NCBI RefSeq assembly: GCF_002575655.3
Contig: NC_053040.3
Coordinates: forward strand, 362,140,267-362,204,266
DNA length: 64,000 nt
Source: Aegilops tauschii subsp. strangulata
Lineage: Eukaryota > Streptophyta > Magnoliopsida > Poales > Poaceae
Direction: 5' to 3'
Made by a program: the position numbers and the translations under genes. The notes under the pieces are model-generated. The model ran no database searches. It was not told where the DNA came from and worked only from the letters and a program-made list of their open reading frames with translations. Below, piece after piece: positions 46,258 through 58,235 of the stretch. Each line of letters opens with the position of its first letter. Within the stretch, counting starts at the first letter, position 1.

Positions 46258-46593
46258 GGCCTTCTTTGCCGTCTGCTAGCAGACGGCAAAGAGGGCGGCC
46301 GTTTAAGGCTGGCCCACGTCTCCTCTTTGTCGTCCGCACGCGGACGGCAAAGAACCTGACCTAGCCACGCCGTGCCCTGTGGGGCCCACCTGGCCCTTTG
46401 TCGTCTGCCTTCTAGCTCTTTGCCATTAGCTTGCTGACGGCAAAGAAGCAGCGGACGTCAAATAGACTTTTTGCCATCTGCACTTTCTTTGTCGTCTGCT
46501 TTGTGGAAGTGGACGGCAAAGAGGCTCTTTGCCGTCAGCTGGCGGACGGCAAAGAGGTGGCAGACGGCAAATTGCCAGATTCCAGTAGTGTAC

Positions 46594-47250
46594 GGTAGAA
46601 ACAAGGTCATGTTGACCGGGAGGGGTGTGGCGTACCGCAAAACGGAGTAAACAGACTTGTGTTGGCGCGCTACGGTCGAAACCGGGGTCCTGTTCATCGG
46701 GAGGGGTGTGGCGTACCGCAAAACGGGACTCCACGGGATACTGTTTTTCTCCACCGTCGACCTCCTCCACCCTCCACGGGCTACTGTTCATCCACCATGG
46801 ACCTCCTCATGCCTCCACCAGCGACTGTTCATCCACGGGCTCCTGTTCATCCAGCCTCCACCGCTCCTCCATCGGCTACTATTCAACTAGCCCTCTCCAC
46901 GGGGTCCTGTTCAATCACCCCTCCACGGGCTACTGTTCATCCGACCCTCCACTGGCTACTGTTCAACCAGCCCTCCACGGGGTCCTGTTCATCCACCCCT
47001 CCACCGGCTCGATCGATCGGGGCCTGTTCATCCAGCGGCAACGACCTCTACTACCACGGGGTCTTGTTCATCCAACCCCCACCAGGAACTATTCATCCAA
47101 ACCCCCCAACAACGCCCACTGTTCATCAAGGGAAGGAGGCAACAGTGTTTGATTGGCTTCAGTTAGTAGCAGTAGTGAACGAAGGAATCGCTCGATCGGG
47201 TTCAGTTATGAGCCATCGATCGATCGCTCGGGTTTAGTAATGCGTAGCCT
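46594..47250 (+). repeat. Right subterminal array of outer CACTA (CTACTGTTCATCCA type)
   Basis: A dozen or so degenerate repeats of CTCCACGGGCTACTGTTCATCC at about 25-45 bp spacing (46,730-47,130) follow the array interrupted by the inner CACTA. GCTCGGGTTCAGTA words repeat at 47,190-47,300. Open frames here are repeat artefacts. Confidence 0.8.
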
Positions 47251-47652
47251 GCAGTGCAATCGCTCGGGTTCAGTAGGCGAACGCCTCGCTTGGGTTCAAT
47301 TAGAGCCCAACACCTCGCACCCACACGCGTACGTGTACGAGAGAAACGCGCATCGCTCGGCCCCCGACCACCCACCGTAACCGGGAACTCCCCGATATTT
47401 TCCGCGCCCTCGCTTCTACCACGGTTTTTTCCGTCATGGACGGCCCAAAGAATATCATGCAACTGCGTCTCCGGCCCACCCAGGACGAAAAGCCCATTTT
47501 CTGTCATTGTTTTTTGTCATAGAAGTAGGACCCCACCACATCTACGATGATACCGGTTTTGTCACAATTATCGTCATAGAAGTGTCATAAGTATGACAGA
47601 AAAAATTCTTTCGGCCCAAAATGTCACGGATGTGTCTTTTTTTGTAGTGTAA

Positions 47653-48495
47653 CCTCGTATTTCTTCTCCGATATTTGGGTTTTGTTTGGACAACTTGATC
47701 TATTTATCTTACAATGGGAAGAGGTGCTTTGTAGTGGGTTAGATGTTACGGTGCTTGATCCCAGTGACAGAAGGGGAACCGACACATATGTATCGTTGCT
47801 ACTAAGGATAAAACGATGGGGTCTATTTTTACATAAATAGATCTTGTCTACATCATGTCATCGTTCTTATTGTATTACTCCGTTTCTCCATGAACTTAAT
47901 ACACTAGATGCATGTTGGATAGTGATCGATGTGTGGAGTAATAGTAGTAGATGCAGGCAGGAGTCGGTCTACTAATCTTGGACGTGATGCCTATATAATG
48001 ATCATTGCCTTGATATCGTCATGATTATTTTAAGTTCTATCAATTGCCCAACAGTAATTTGTTCACCCACCGTTTGTTATTTTTCTCGAGAAAAGCCACT
48101 AGTGAAACCTACGGCCCCCGGGTCCCTTCTTTAATATATTTGCCTTTGCGATCTATTTTCCTTTGCTTTTATTTTCAGATCTATTAAACCAAAAATAAAA
48201 AAAATACCTTGGTGCAATTTATTTTATTTGGCGTTTGATCTATCAACATTTACTACTCTCTGACATCCGTTTGCCAATTTCTGGCGCCGTTGCCCGAAAG
48301 GGATTGACAACCCCTTTTACACGTCGGGTTGCGAGTATTTGTTATTTGTGTGCAGGTGATGTTTACGTAGTGTTGCTTGGTTCTCCTACTGGTTCTATAA
48401 CCTTGGTTTCATCACTAAGGGAAATACCTACCGTCGTTGTGCTGCATCATCCCTTCCTCTTTGGGGAAATACCGACGTAGCTTCAAGCCGCATCA
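47653..48495 (+). repeat. Right half of CACTA-split solo LTR (LTR1)
   Basis: It continues the LTR from 21,737 and ends AAGCCGCATCA. GTCCA follows (48,496-48,500), matching GTCCA before the left half (20,992-20,996): a solo-LTR signature. This half is nearly identical to 51,371-52,214 (two differences in the first 190 bases). Confidence 0.92.
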
Positions 48496-50052
48496 GTCCA
48501 CAGTTCATTGGAAAACCTGTTCACTTATATTCACTTTGGCTGGTGGGGTTCAAGGCTCTTTGCAGAAAATAAAAGTTGCCCTATTATTTTAGAAGTGGTC
48601 TACTCTAATACCTGGACATACTGTCTCACACAATAGTCTGGGGTAGATCATATCGATCATGTGATCACCCATAATGCAATTTGAGTATGTGGGCTTATGT
48701 CTCACACGGCAACCCCAACCTTCCCAGATAATGCTACTGGTATCACACCAACAATTTGAGTTGGTCCACACTCCCCTTTGGTTCAACCCGTTGTTTTTAA
48801 ACGTAAGAGGTGATGAGATCAAGCTGACAATTCTCATATGAGTTGCTCAAAGTTGTCCATAACCATGGCACGGCTAATCATGATCAGTTTTATACACTCC
48901 CAGAGGTTTGTGCATTTTACCCGTGATTCCCGATCACACCCTTGCACTACTAAACTTAATTTGTGAAGTAGCTAGGTAGATTAAGACGAAACTTTTGGGA
49001 AGTGGTAGCCCCCTCAGAAATTGGAGATCCAATCCGACCTACACACCTACATCTGCTGATCTACCCAGGTGGTTCCCACAACTTACTTGGTCCAGACAGA
49101 GCCCATATTGTCTCACGGTTACAGATGGAAGCTACACAACTTTGAACCCGTACAATCCGTTTGATTCTTGGGTGGCATTCCCCACCAAAGACTACGTACA
49201 CTCCGATGACCCAATCAAGCCAGTCCACCCAAATTGATTCATTAATTAAGTTGTAGTTAAGTAGACAACCATGAGGTTGTATGGTGGAATAATAATTGAT
49301 GTTTCCCAATCCACCTCATAGCAGCTAAGCATCTACTCGATGGTAACAAGGTCAGGGTAAGTTTCGACGTAAGTAATCGACTACTGGGTTGTACAGAATT
49401 TAGCATCGTAAACTCACACACCTAACATGGCAAGACCACAATGCAAATAAAATATTGGGTAACATGATCAAAGTGGAATTTACCTAGGTTTTTCCTAACA
49501 CTGGTGCACTCCCCACAGTCACAGGGGTAGCACTCCTTGTAATCTAATGTTGACAAAAGATACAACCCATAGCAATCATAAGCCGTCAATTCATGCAAAG
49601 GGAAAACTTGCATGAATGCAAAAGCATAATTCACACATCATTAGTGTGGGTTGCTAGGTTTGGTTTCATTCAACTTGATCTTCCAAATTGTGTTTAGGGT
49701 CTTATTGATAAATTAACTTCATTATAATAGTCAACTTGGGTTAGCTATCTAGGTTCAAATTCTAATAAGTTCAACCTCACAACCTAGTTTAGTATTTTCG
49801 AAACTCTAAATGAATTAAACCCTATTAATTAATGCAACTTGATTTCTGTTTTAGATTTGACTTGCATTGTTGAAATTATTTGACCTAAGTTAGACTTTCA
49901 CATTTGAAGTTCATTTATTTCTGGTCATTATGATTTAATAATTAAGTTTGAATAAACCATTAATTATTCTACCATTTTATTTTATAAAATCATTAGGGTT
50001 TATTCATTTAATTTCTTTTCAAATGAAACCATGATTCAAAATATTTTAGTTA
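48496..50052 (-). other. Sequence X, copy 1 (LTR-like)
   Basis: It is directly continuous with 20,234-20,996 if the LTR is removed. The stretch TGTCCATAACCATGGCACGG (48,855) and CACTCCCAGAGGTTTG (48,895) parallel TGTCCATAACCGGGGACACG and CACTCTACAGAGGTTTG in the solo LTR at 5,655-5,710. X is therefore a distant relative of that LTR. No gene seen. It breaks off at 50,052, where retroelement internal sequence begins. Confidence 0.65.
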
Positions 50053-50639
50053 TATGGTGGAAAAAGGAATAAACTTTATTTTCTGTTTGGGAACCGCCTA
50101 TGATATATCTAGCATGGAAAGTGTGGGAACTCTAAGTCATTTTCATTGGTGGGAAAAGCACACCTCCCAAAATGTTTTTATCTCTAAGTTTTTCCTTTTG
50201 AGCTCTGGCACCTCTACAAATCCCTACTTCCCTCTGCGAAGGGCCATTCTTTTACTTTATGCAATTTTTATTTTTCAATTTGAGTCTCCATGTTCTCTTA
50301 TAAAAGCACCAACTAGGAGGCACTATGATCGTACTTGAGTATTGGGTGTAGCTAATATGCGGGTGTGTTTCATGAATGGATCAATGATTGAGCATGATGG
50401 GCTAGGGATAACTTATTTTAGCATTGATATTTTGAAAGACATGGTTGCTTGTTGATATGCTTGAGTATTTAAGCCATCATGCCAAAACTAGACTATTGCT
50501 TTGAACCATATAAAAGTCCAAATGTCCATGCTATAAATAAAAGAATATGAGATGACATGTTAAGCAGCATTCCACATTGAAAATTCTGTTTTTATCATTT
50601 ACCTACTCGAGGACAAGCAGGAATTAAGCATGGGGATGC
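50053..50639 (+). mobile_element. 3' internal remnant of the element that supplied LTR2
   Basis: It begins abruptly at TATGGTGGAAAAAGGAATAA, homologous to the reverse complement of element B near 13,960, and runs to the degenerate polypurine tract (GAATTAAGCATGGGGATGC). It directly precedes the LTR at 50,640. No coding sequence. Confidence 0.85.
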
Positions 50640-52214
50640 GGATACGTCTCCAACGTATCTACAATTTTAGATTGTTCCATGCTATTATATTATCATTCTT
50701 GGATGTTTTATAATCATTTTATAGTCATTATATCATTTTTTGGTACTAACCTATTTACATACTGCCAAGTGCCAGTTGTTGTTTTCTGCAAGTTTTTTTA
50801 GATCACAGGAAATCAATACCAAACGGAGTCCAAACGCAGCAAAACAATTTGAGGATTTTTTGGACCAGAAGACATCCAGTGGGCCGGAGAAGCACCTAGG
50901 GGTGCTCCGAGGGGAGCACAACCCACCAGGGCGCGCTTGGAGGCCTAGGCACGCCCTGGTGGGTTGTGCCCACCGCGGGTGCCCCCGGACCGCATCTTTG
51001 CTCTATAAATACCCCAATATTCCAGAAACCCTAGGGGAGTCGACGAAAATCAATTCTAGCCGCCGCAGAGTCTAGAACCACCAGATCCAATCTAGACACT
51101 ATCATGGATGGATTCACCACTTCCATTGGTGCCTCTCCGATGATGCGTGAGTAGTTCTTTGTATACCTATCCGTAGTTAGTATGTAGATGGCTTCCTCTC
51201 TCTCGTTTGATTCTCAATACAATGGTCTCTTGGACATCCATATGATGTAACTCTTTTAGCGGTGTGTTTGTTGGGATCCGATGAACTTTGAGTTTATGAT
51301 CAGATCTATCTTTTTATCCATGAAAGTTATTTGATTCTTCTTTGATCTCTTATATGCATGATTGCTTATAGCCTCGTATTTCTTCTCCGATATTTGGGTT
51401 TTGTTTGGACAACTTGATCTATTTATCTTACAATGGGAAGAGGTGCTTTGTAGTGGGTTAGATGTTACGGTGCTTGATCCCAGTGACAGAAGGGGAACCG
51501 ACACATATGTATCGTTGCTACTAAGGATAAAACAATGGGGTCTATTTCTACATAAATAGATCTTGTCTACATCATGTCATCGTTCTTATTGCATTACTCC
51601 GTTTCTCCATGAACTTAATACACTAGATGCATGTTGGATAGCGATCGATGTGTGGAGTAATAGTAGTAGATGCAGGCAGGAGTCGGTCTACTAATCTTGG
51701 ACGTGATGCCTATATAATGATCATTGCCTGGATATCGTCATGATTATTTTAAGTTCTATCAATTGCCCAACAGTAATTTGTTCACCCATCGTTTGTTATT
51801 TTTCTCGAGAAAAGCCACTAGTGAAACCTACGGCCCCCGGGTCCCTTCTTTAATATATTTGCCTTTGCGATCTATTTTCCTTTGCTTTTATTTTCAGATC
51901 TATTAAACCAAAAATACAAAAAATACCTTGGTGCAATTTATTTTATTTGGCGTTTGATCTATCAACATTTACTACTCTCTGACATCCGTTTGCCAATTTC
52001 TGGCGCCGTTGCCCGAAAGGGATTGACAACCCCTTTTACACGTCGGGTTGCGAGTATTTGTTATTTGTGTGCAGGTGATGTTTACGTAGTGTTGCTTGGT
52101 TCTCCTACTGGTTCTATAACCTTGGTTTCATCACTAAGGGAAATACCTACCGTCGTTGTGCTGCATCATCCCTTCCTCTTTGGGGAAATACCGACGTAGC
52201 TTCAAGCCGCATCA
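50640..52214 (+). repeat. LTR2 (3' LTR), uninterrupted paralogue of LTR1
   Basis: It starts GGATACGTCTCCAACG (first base T changed to G), with a hairpin at 50,913-50,973 and TATA box CTCTATAAATACC at about 51,001. It ends AAGCCGCATCA and is followed by GTCCA (52,215-52,219) and sequence X. TTATAGCCTCG at about 51,366-51,376 is the empty CACTA target. Confidence 0.92.
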
Positions 52215-54804
52215 GTCCACAGTTCATTGGAAAACCTGTTCACTTATATTCACTTTGGCTGGTGGGGTTCAAGGCTCTTTGCAGAAAATAAAAGTTGCCC
52301 TATTATTTTAGAAGTGGTCTACTCTAATACCTGGACATACTGTCTCACACAATAGTCTGGGGTAGATCATATCGATCACGTGATCACCCATAATGCAATT
52401 TGAGTATGTGGGCTTATGTCTCACACGGCAACCCCAACCTTCCCAGATAATGCTACTGGTATCATGCCAACAATTTGAGTTGGTCCACACTCCCCTTTGG
52501 TTCAACCCGTTGTTTTTAAACGGAAGAGGTGATGAGATCAAGCTGACAATTCTCATATGAGTTGCTCAAAGTTGTCCATAACCATGGCACGGCTAATCAT
52601 GATCAGTTTTATACACTCCCAGAGGTTTGTGCATTTTACCCGTGATTCCCGATCACACCCTTGCACTACTAAACTTAATTTGTGAAGTAGCTAGGTAGAT
52701 TAAGACGAAACTTTTGGGAAGTGGTAGCCCCCTCAGAAATTGGAGATCCAATCCGACCTACACACCTACATCTGCTGGTCTACCCAGGTGGTTCCCACAA
52801 CTTACTTGGTCCAGACAGAGCCCATATTGTCTCACGGTTACAGATGGAAGCTACACAACTTTGAACCCGTACAATCCGTTTGATTCTTGGGTGGCATTCC
52901 CCACCAAAGACTACGTACACTCCGATGACCCAATCAAGCCAGTCCACCCAAATTGATTCATTAATTAAGTTGTAGTTAAGTAGACAACCATGAGGTTGTA
53001 TGGTGGAATAATAATTGATGTTTCCCAATCCACCTCATAGCAGCTAAGCATCTACTCGATGGTAACAAGGTCAGGGTAAGTTTCGACCTAAGTTATCGAC
53101 TACTGGGTTGTACAGAATTTAGCATCGTAAACTCACACACCTAACATGGCAAGACCACAATGCAAATAAAATATTGGGTAACATGATCAAAGTGGAATTT
53201 ACCTAGGTTTTTCCTAACACTGGTGCACTCCCCACAGTCACAGGGGTAGCACTCCTTGTAATCTAATGTTGACAAAAGATACAACCCATAGCAATCATAA
53301 GCCGTCAATTCATGCAAAGGGAAAACTTGCATGAATGCAAAAGCATAATTCACACATCATTAGTGTGGGTTGCTAGGTTTGGTTTCATTCAACTTGATCT
53401 TCCAAATTGTGTTTAGGGTCTTATTGATAAATTAACTTCATTATAATAGTCAACTTGGGTTAGCTATCTAGGTTCAAATTCTAATAAGTTCAACCTCACA
53501 ACCTAGTTTAGTATTTTCGAAACTCTAAATGAATTAAACCCTATTAATTAATGCAACTTGATTTCTGTTTTAGATTTGACTTGCATTGTTGAAATTATTT
53601 GACCTAAGTTAGACTTTCACATTTGAAGTTCATTTATTTCTGGTCATTATGATTTAATAATTAAGTTTGAATAAACCATTAATTATTCTACCATTTTATT
53701 TTATAAAATCATTAGGGTTTATTCATTTAATTTCTTTTCAAATGAAACCATGATTCAAAATATTTTAGTTAATGTTCTCATATGTCACAATTAAGTCTAG
53801 AATTTAATTCAATTGAATTTGATTTATTTTCAAATTTTATTTCATTAAACGAATTCAATTAAATGTGGAATTCGGGTTTCTAAGTTTCAGTGCAGAAACT
53901 ATTTTATATATTTTATATTTTTACCAGCAGTAGACAAATTGAAACTACATTTCACTAGCTCCAAAATGCAAAAATAATCACCTAATTTGGATTTGTTTAT
54001 TAAAAGTTATGCCATATTTGGTATTTAAACTATTATGTTTGAAATTCAATTTTCAAATTTAATTTTTCCAAACTTATTCTCAAACTACATTTCCTAAGGT
54101 TTTATTTGCAAAAAGAATCACTCAATTTGGACATGTGGATAATTAGTTATGATAGTTTATCATTCCAGAGGCTTTTCTACAAAACTACATTTTATTTTAA
54201 TTAGACGAATTTGTTCTCGATAATGTTTGGATAAGGTTGCCACGTGGTAGTTTCCTACTAGTCAGTACCAATTTGATTTCTTAATAAAAATGTTATTTAA
54301 ACTACGTGTTGGATCTAGATCGGATGATCCAAATTAGATCAGAGGCTCACCACGGTGGCTAGGTCACCGGTGACTCATTGGAATACTCAGGGACGATGGC
54401 GCATGGCTCGAGAGGTCGCCGAAGCGACGTTCTAGGGGGTTTCCTACGCAGCGACGGGCTCGGGTAAACGCGCCATGGCTCGGGGAGGTCGATGGTGGTC
54501 CTGGGTAGGGCCGCGAACAATGGAGTCGGCGTTAGGAGGCTCGCGAGAGTTGCGGGTGTCTTGGGCTCGGCGGCATGCTCGATCCTGGGCGAAATTAGGT
54601 GGATCAAATGGTAAGGAAGATCAACCGGAGCACAGGGACACGGTTGGACATGGTGCACGACTAAATGGACAGTGGAGTTCACTAGAGCAACGATGACGGC
54701 GGCGCTGAGATTCGGTCTCTGGCGAAGTCGCCCATGTCGTGGGCTCTAGGTTCGGAGAGGATGTCCAGGAGGGTCGCCGTGGAGTGGTGGTTCAAGTGGT
54801 GGCG
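52215..54804 (-). other. Sequence X, copy 2, with continuation
   Basis: 52,215-53,771 duplicates 48,496-50,052 with only scattered substitutions. It then continues through AT-rich DNA to a GC-rich block (54,345-54,800) whose open frames have no domain. This matches the layout of a minus-oriented LTR: AT-rich part, then a GC-rich transcribed leader. No gene. Confidence 0.6.
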
Positions 54805-55569
54805 TGATAACTCACAAGTATAAGGGATCATTTGTAGCCTTTTTGATAAGTAAGAGTGTTGAACCTAGCGAGAAGCTAGAGGTAGAATTTATATTATCTT
54901 CAAGTTCTATAGACCACTGATACAACTCTATGCACACTAACGTTTGCTTTACCTAAAAACATGTAATAAACTACTTTATGAGCATAAAACTAGAAGTACT
55001 TTGTGGGATAATAATTGGTTTAGAAGAGAGCTTTTGTAGAACAATGAGAAAGATTGTCCATAGGCAATTGAATATGACATGTGTGATACTTATTATCTGC
55101 AATGAGCGAGAGGCATACACTAACATACTTTCCGTAGTTGGATCACATGTTCTTATGATTGGAATTCTAACATACTTTGGTACAAATATAATTTATAATC
55201 TGAATAAATAAAAACAGTAAGGTCACAAGTAGCAAAATTGAGTAAAAAACTGTATTCCAATGCTGGAAACAAGGTCTAGGGTTCATACTTTCACTGGTGT
55301 AAACTCCCAACATCATTAACATACCACTTGATAATTCCTCAGAGTGCAACAAAGAATCACTCCAAAGTTTCTATTCTATCTGAGAAACTAGAATTGCATA
55401 GGTAGCAAACCACCTCAAAGTTGTATTTCCAATCAATCTATTGAACCACTTCCAAAGTGTCACGAATAGTCCTAGAGATCGTACTACGCCAACACCATAT
55501 GATACGTATAGTTTAACATTTATTTTGAGAGTACCCCAATGTCTCCACGGGTATCCGCAAGTTAATCCT
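54805..55569 (-). repeat. LTR fragment, reverse orientation
   Basis: TGATAACTCACAAGTATAAG at the left is the reverse complement of the common LTR end CTTATACTTGTGAGTTATCA. The right part contains CCCCAATGTCTCCACGGGTA. The element at 55,570 cuts it. No gene. Confidence 0.55.
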
Positions 55570-57089
55570 TGATACGTCCATTTTGCATCATGTTCTCTTA
55601 CTATTATTTATAATGTTTTTATCCATAATAATGCTTTTTGGAGTAATTCTAATGCCTTTTCTCTCATAATATACAAGGTATACACAAAGAGGGAGAATTC
55701 CGGCAGTTGGAAATCTGGACCTGGAAAAGCTACGCCAGGCTACCTATTCTGCACAACTCCAAACAAGCGGAAACTTCACAGAGATTTTTTATGGAATATT
55801 TGAGGAATATTGGAGCAAATAACTACCATAGGGGGCCCACCAGGTGGGCACAACCCACCTGGGCGTTCCAGGGAGCCCAGGCGCGCCCTGGTGGGTTGTG
55901 CTCACCCAGGCCCACCTTCGGTGCCCATCTTCCGGTATATAGGTCATTTTGACCTAGAAAAAATAAGGAGAGGACTTTCGGGATGGAGCGCCGCCATCTC
56001 GAGGCGGAACTTGGGCAGGAGCACTTTTTCCCTCCAGCGGAGCGATTCCGCCAGGGGAACTTCCCTCCCGGAGGGGGCAATCTTCGTCATCATCATCACC
56101 AACAACTCTCCCATCTTGGGGAGGGCAATGTCCATCAACATCTTCAACAGCATCATCTCATCTCAAACCCTAGTTCATCTCTTGTGTTCAATCTTGTTAC
56201 CGGAACTATAGATTGGTGCTTGTGGGTGACTAGTAGTGTTGATTACATCTTGTAGTTTATTACTATATGGTTTATTTGGTGGAAGATAATATGTTCAGAT
56301 CCAATATGCTATTTAATACCCCTCTGATCTTGAGCACGATTATCATTTGTGAGTAGTTACTTTTGTTCTTGAGGTCACGGGAGAAATCATGTTGCAAGTA
56401 ATCATGTGAACTTGATATGTGTTCGATATTTTGATAGTATGTATGTTGTGATTCCCTTAGTGGTGTCATGTGAACGTTGACTACATGACACTTCACCATA
56501 TTTGGGCCTAAGGGAATGCATTGTGGAGTAGCAATTAGATGATGGGTTGCGAGAGTGACAGAAGCTTAAACCCCAGTTTATGCGATATTCCGTAAGGGAC
56601 CGTTTGGATCCAAAAGTTTAATGCTATGGTTAGAATTTATTCTTAATACTTTTCTCATAGTTGCGGATGCTTGCGGGAGGGTTAATCATAAGTAGGAGGT
56701 TTGTTCAAGTAAGAACAGCATCTAAGCACCGGTCCACCCACATATCAAATTATCAAAGTACCGAACACAAATCAAACCAATATGGTGAAAGTGACTAGAT
56801 GAAAATCCCGTGTACCCTCAAGAACACTTTGCTTATCATAAGAGACCGTTTTGGCCTGTCCTTTGCCTCAAAAGGATTGGGCTACCTTGCTGCACTTTTT
56901 TTACTAATATCATTACTTGCTCGTTACAAATTACCTTGCTATCAAACTACTCTGCTACTTATAATTTCAGCATTTGGAGACATTACCTTGCTGAAAACCA
57001 CTTGTCATTTCCTTCTGCTCCTCGTTGGGTTCGACACTATTACTTATCGAAAAGAGCTACAATTGATCCCCTATACTTGTGGGTCATCA
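55570..57089 (+). repeat. 5' LTR of Athila-like element
   Basis: TGATACGTCCATTTTGCATC to TACTTGTGGGTCATCA, 1,520 bp. The hairpin at 55,844-55,905 (GTGGGCACAACCCACC / GGTGGGTTGTGCTCAC) precedes a GGTATATAGG TATA-like box near 55,933. The left flank ends ATCCT; the other target copy lies outside the window. Confidence 0.92.
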
Positions 57090-57100
57090 AGGCTATTTTC

Positions 57101-57118
57101 TAGCGCCGTTGCCGGGGA
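57101..57118 (+). promoter_or_regulatory. Primer binding site (tRNA-Asp type)
   Basis: TAGCGCCGTTGCCGGGGA starts 11 bp after the LTR. It matches the tRNA-Asp 3' complement used by Athila-group elements except for A in place of G at its second G (family knowledge). Confidence 0.88.
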
Positions 57119-57195
57119 TTGAAGTGCCTTTGGTAAGTGGAATTTGGTAAGGAAACATTTATATAATGTGCTGAAATTTATTGTCACTTGTTACT

Positions 57196-57999
57196 ATGGA
57201 AAATAATCCTTTGAGGGGTTTGTCCGGGGTATCTTCACCTCTTCCGGAACCACAATTAGCTACCCCTCAACCTACTGCACCTACTGAAAATATTGAATAT
57301 GAAATTTCTTCGGGTATGATAGACAACTTCTAGCTAATCCTTATGCAAGAGATGGAACCGAACATCCTGATATGCACTTGATATATGTATACCAAATTTG
57401 TGGATTGTTCAAGCTTGCAGGTTTACCCAGGGATGAAGTTATGAAAAAGGTTTTCCCTTTATCTTTGAAGGTAAAAGCATTGGCATGGTATAGGCTATGC
57501 GATGATATTGGATCTTGGAATTGGAATCGATTGAAATTGGAGTTCCATCAAAAAAATTATCCTATGCATCTAGTTCATCGTGATCGGAATTATATATATA
57601 GTTTTTGGCCTCGTAAAGGAGAAAGTATCGCTCTAGCTTGGGGGAGGCTTAAGTCAATTTTATATTCATGCCCCAATCATGAGCTCTCAAGAGAAATTAT
57701 TATCCAGAACTTTATGCTCGGCTTTCTCGTAATGATCAAACCATGCTTGATACTTCTTGTGCTGGTTCTTTTATGAAGAAGACTATTGAATTCCGGTGGG
57801 ATCTTTTGGAAAGAATTAAATGCAACTCTGAAGATTGGGAACTTTATGAAGGTAAAGAGTCAGGTATTAAACTTAAGTATGATTGTGTTAAATCTTTTAT
57901 GAATACCGATGCTTTTCAAAAGTTTAGCACTAAATATGGACTTGACTCTGAGATAGTAGCCTCTTTTTGTGAATCATTTGCTACTCAGATTAATCCCTA
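57196..57999 (+). pseudogene. Gag, Athila-like element
   Basis: The start at 57,196 (MENNPLRGLSGVSSPLPEPQ) is chosen because it follows the primer site and leader. The frame stops at 57,331-57,333. The next frame holds the retrotransposon Gag domain (LPRDEVMKKVFPLSLKVKAL, then HQKNYPMHLVHRDRN). A second shift near 57,720 leads to MLDTSCAGSFMKK and a tail ending at 57,999. Compared with element B it lacks the Asn-rich region in this stretch. Not translatable as one protein. Confidence 0.85.
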
Positions 58000-58235
58000 A
58001 AGAGAAGTGGTTTAAATATCACCCACCTATTAAATAAGAAATTAAAGAACTGGTACCAGTTAAAGAAGAAACTATAATTTACAATGTTGATCCAATTGTT
58101 CCTTCTACTTATATTGAGAAACCTCCTTTCCCTGTTAGGATAAAGGAACATACTAAAGTTTCAACTGTGGTTAGCAAAAGCTATATTATATAACCTAAAC
58201 CTGATGAGTGAATCAAAGTAGAACCTAGTATTGCT

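Larger units (their letters stand above)
39383..46590 (-). mobile_element. Inner CACTA transposon, 7.2 kb, with TNP2-type transposase
   Basis: The ends are CACTACCGGAATC and GATTCCAGTAGTG, flanked by TAC on both sides (39,380-39,382 and 46,591-46,593). Subterminal arrays of CTTTGCCGTCCGC and its reverse lie at 39,393-39,680 and 46,258-46,570. The transposase gene runs on the minus strand, 44,462 to about 40,825. Two long inverted repeats lie between the gene and the right end. The ends look intact but the coding region is not. Confidence 0.95.
21738..47649 (-). mobile_element. Outer CACTA (En/Spm) transposon, 25.9 kb, carrying nested elements
   Basis: The left end reads CACTACAAAAAAAAGACAC and the right end GTGTCTTTTTTTGTAGTG, inverted copies of each other, flanked by TAA on both sides. 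The duplicated LTR at 50,640-52,214 shows the uninterrupted site (TTATAGCCTCG), which proves one insertion event. Subterminal repeat arrays differ at the two ends: GGCCCGTTAA words on the left, TGTTCATC words on the right. Transposase-related remnants are on the minus strand. About 10 kb is later insertion, including a second CACTA. The element has no intact transposase of its own and is non-autonomous. Confidence 0.93.

Noticed and set aside
45886..46359. Three overlapping frames rich in Pro/Arg or Gly/Arg
   Set aside because: Very GC-rich upstream region of the inner CACTA; composition effect.
46625..47380. 175-192-residue frames with repeating STGYCSS/PPRATVHP words
   Set aside because: Translation of the CTACTGTTCATCCA subterminal repeats of the outer CACTA.
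48235..48480. 81-residue frame also present at 51,882-52,199 and, reversed, at 18,127
   Set aside because: Conserved only because it is the U5 end of related LTRs; it is not a separate gene.
20997..52214. Treating LTR1 and LTR2 as the two ends of one full-length element
   Set aside because: LTR1 is followed by GTCCA and host-like X, not by a primer binding site. X is repeated after LTR2, so a solo LTR plus duplication explains the data better.
54359..54696. GC-rich frames on both strands
   Set aside because: Compositional, in the leader of LTR-like sequence X; no domain.
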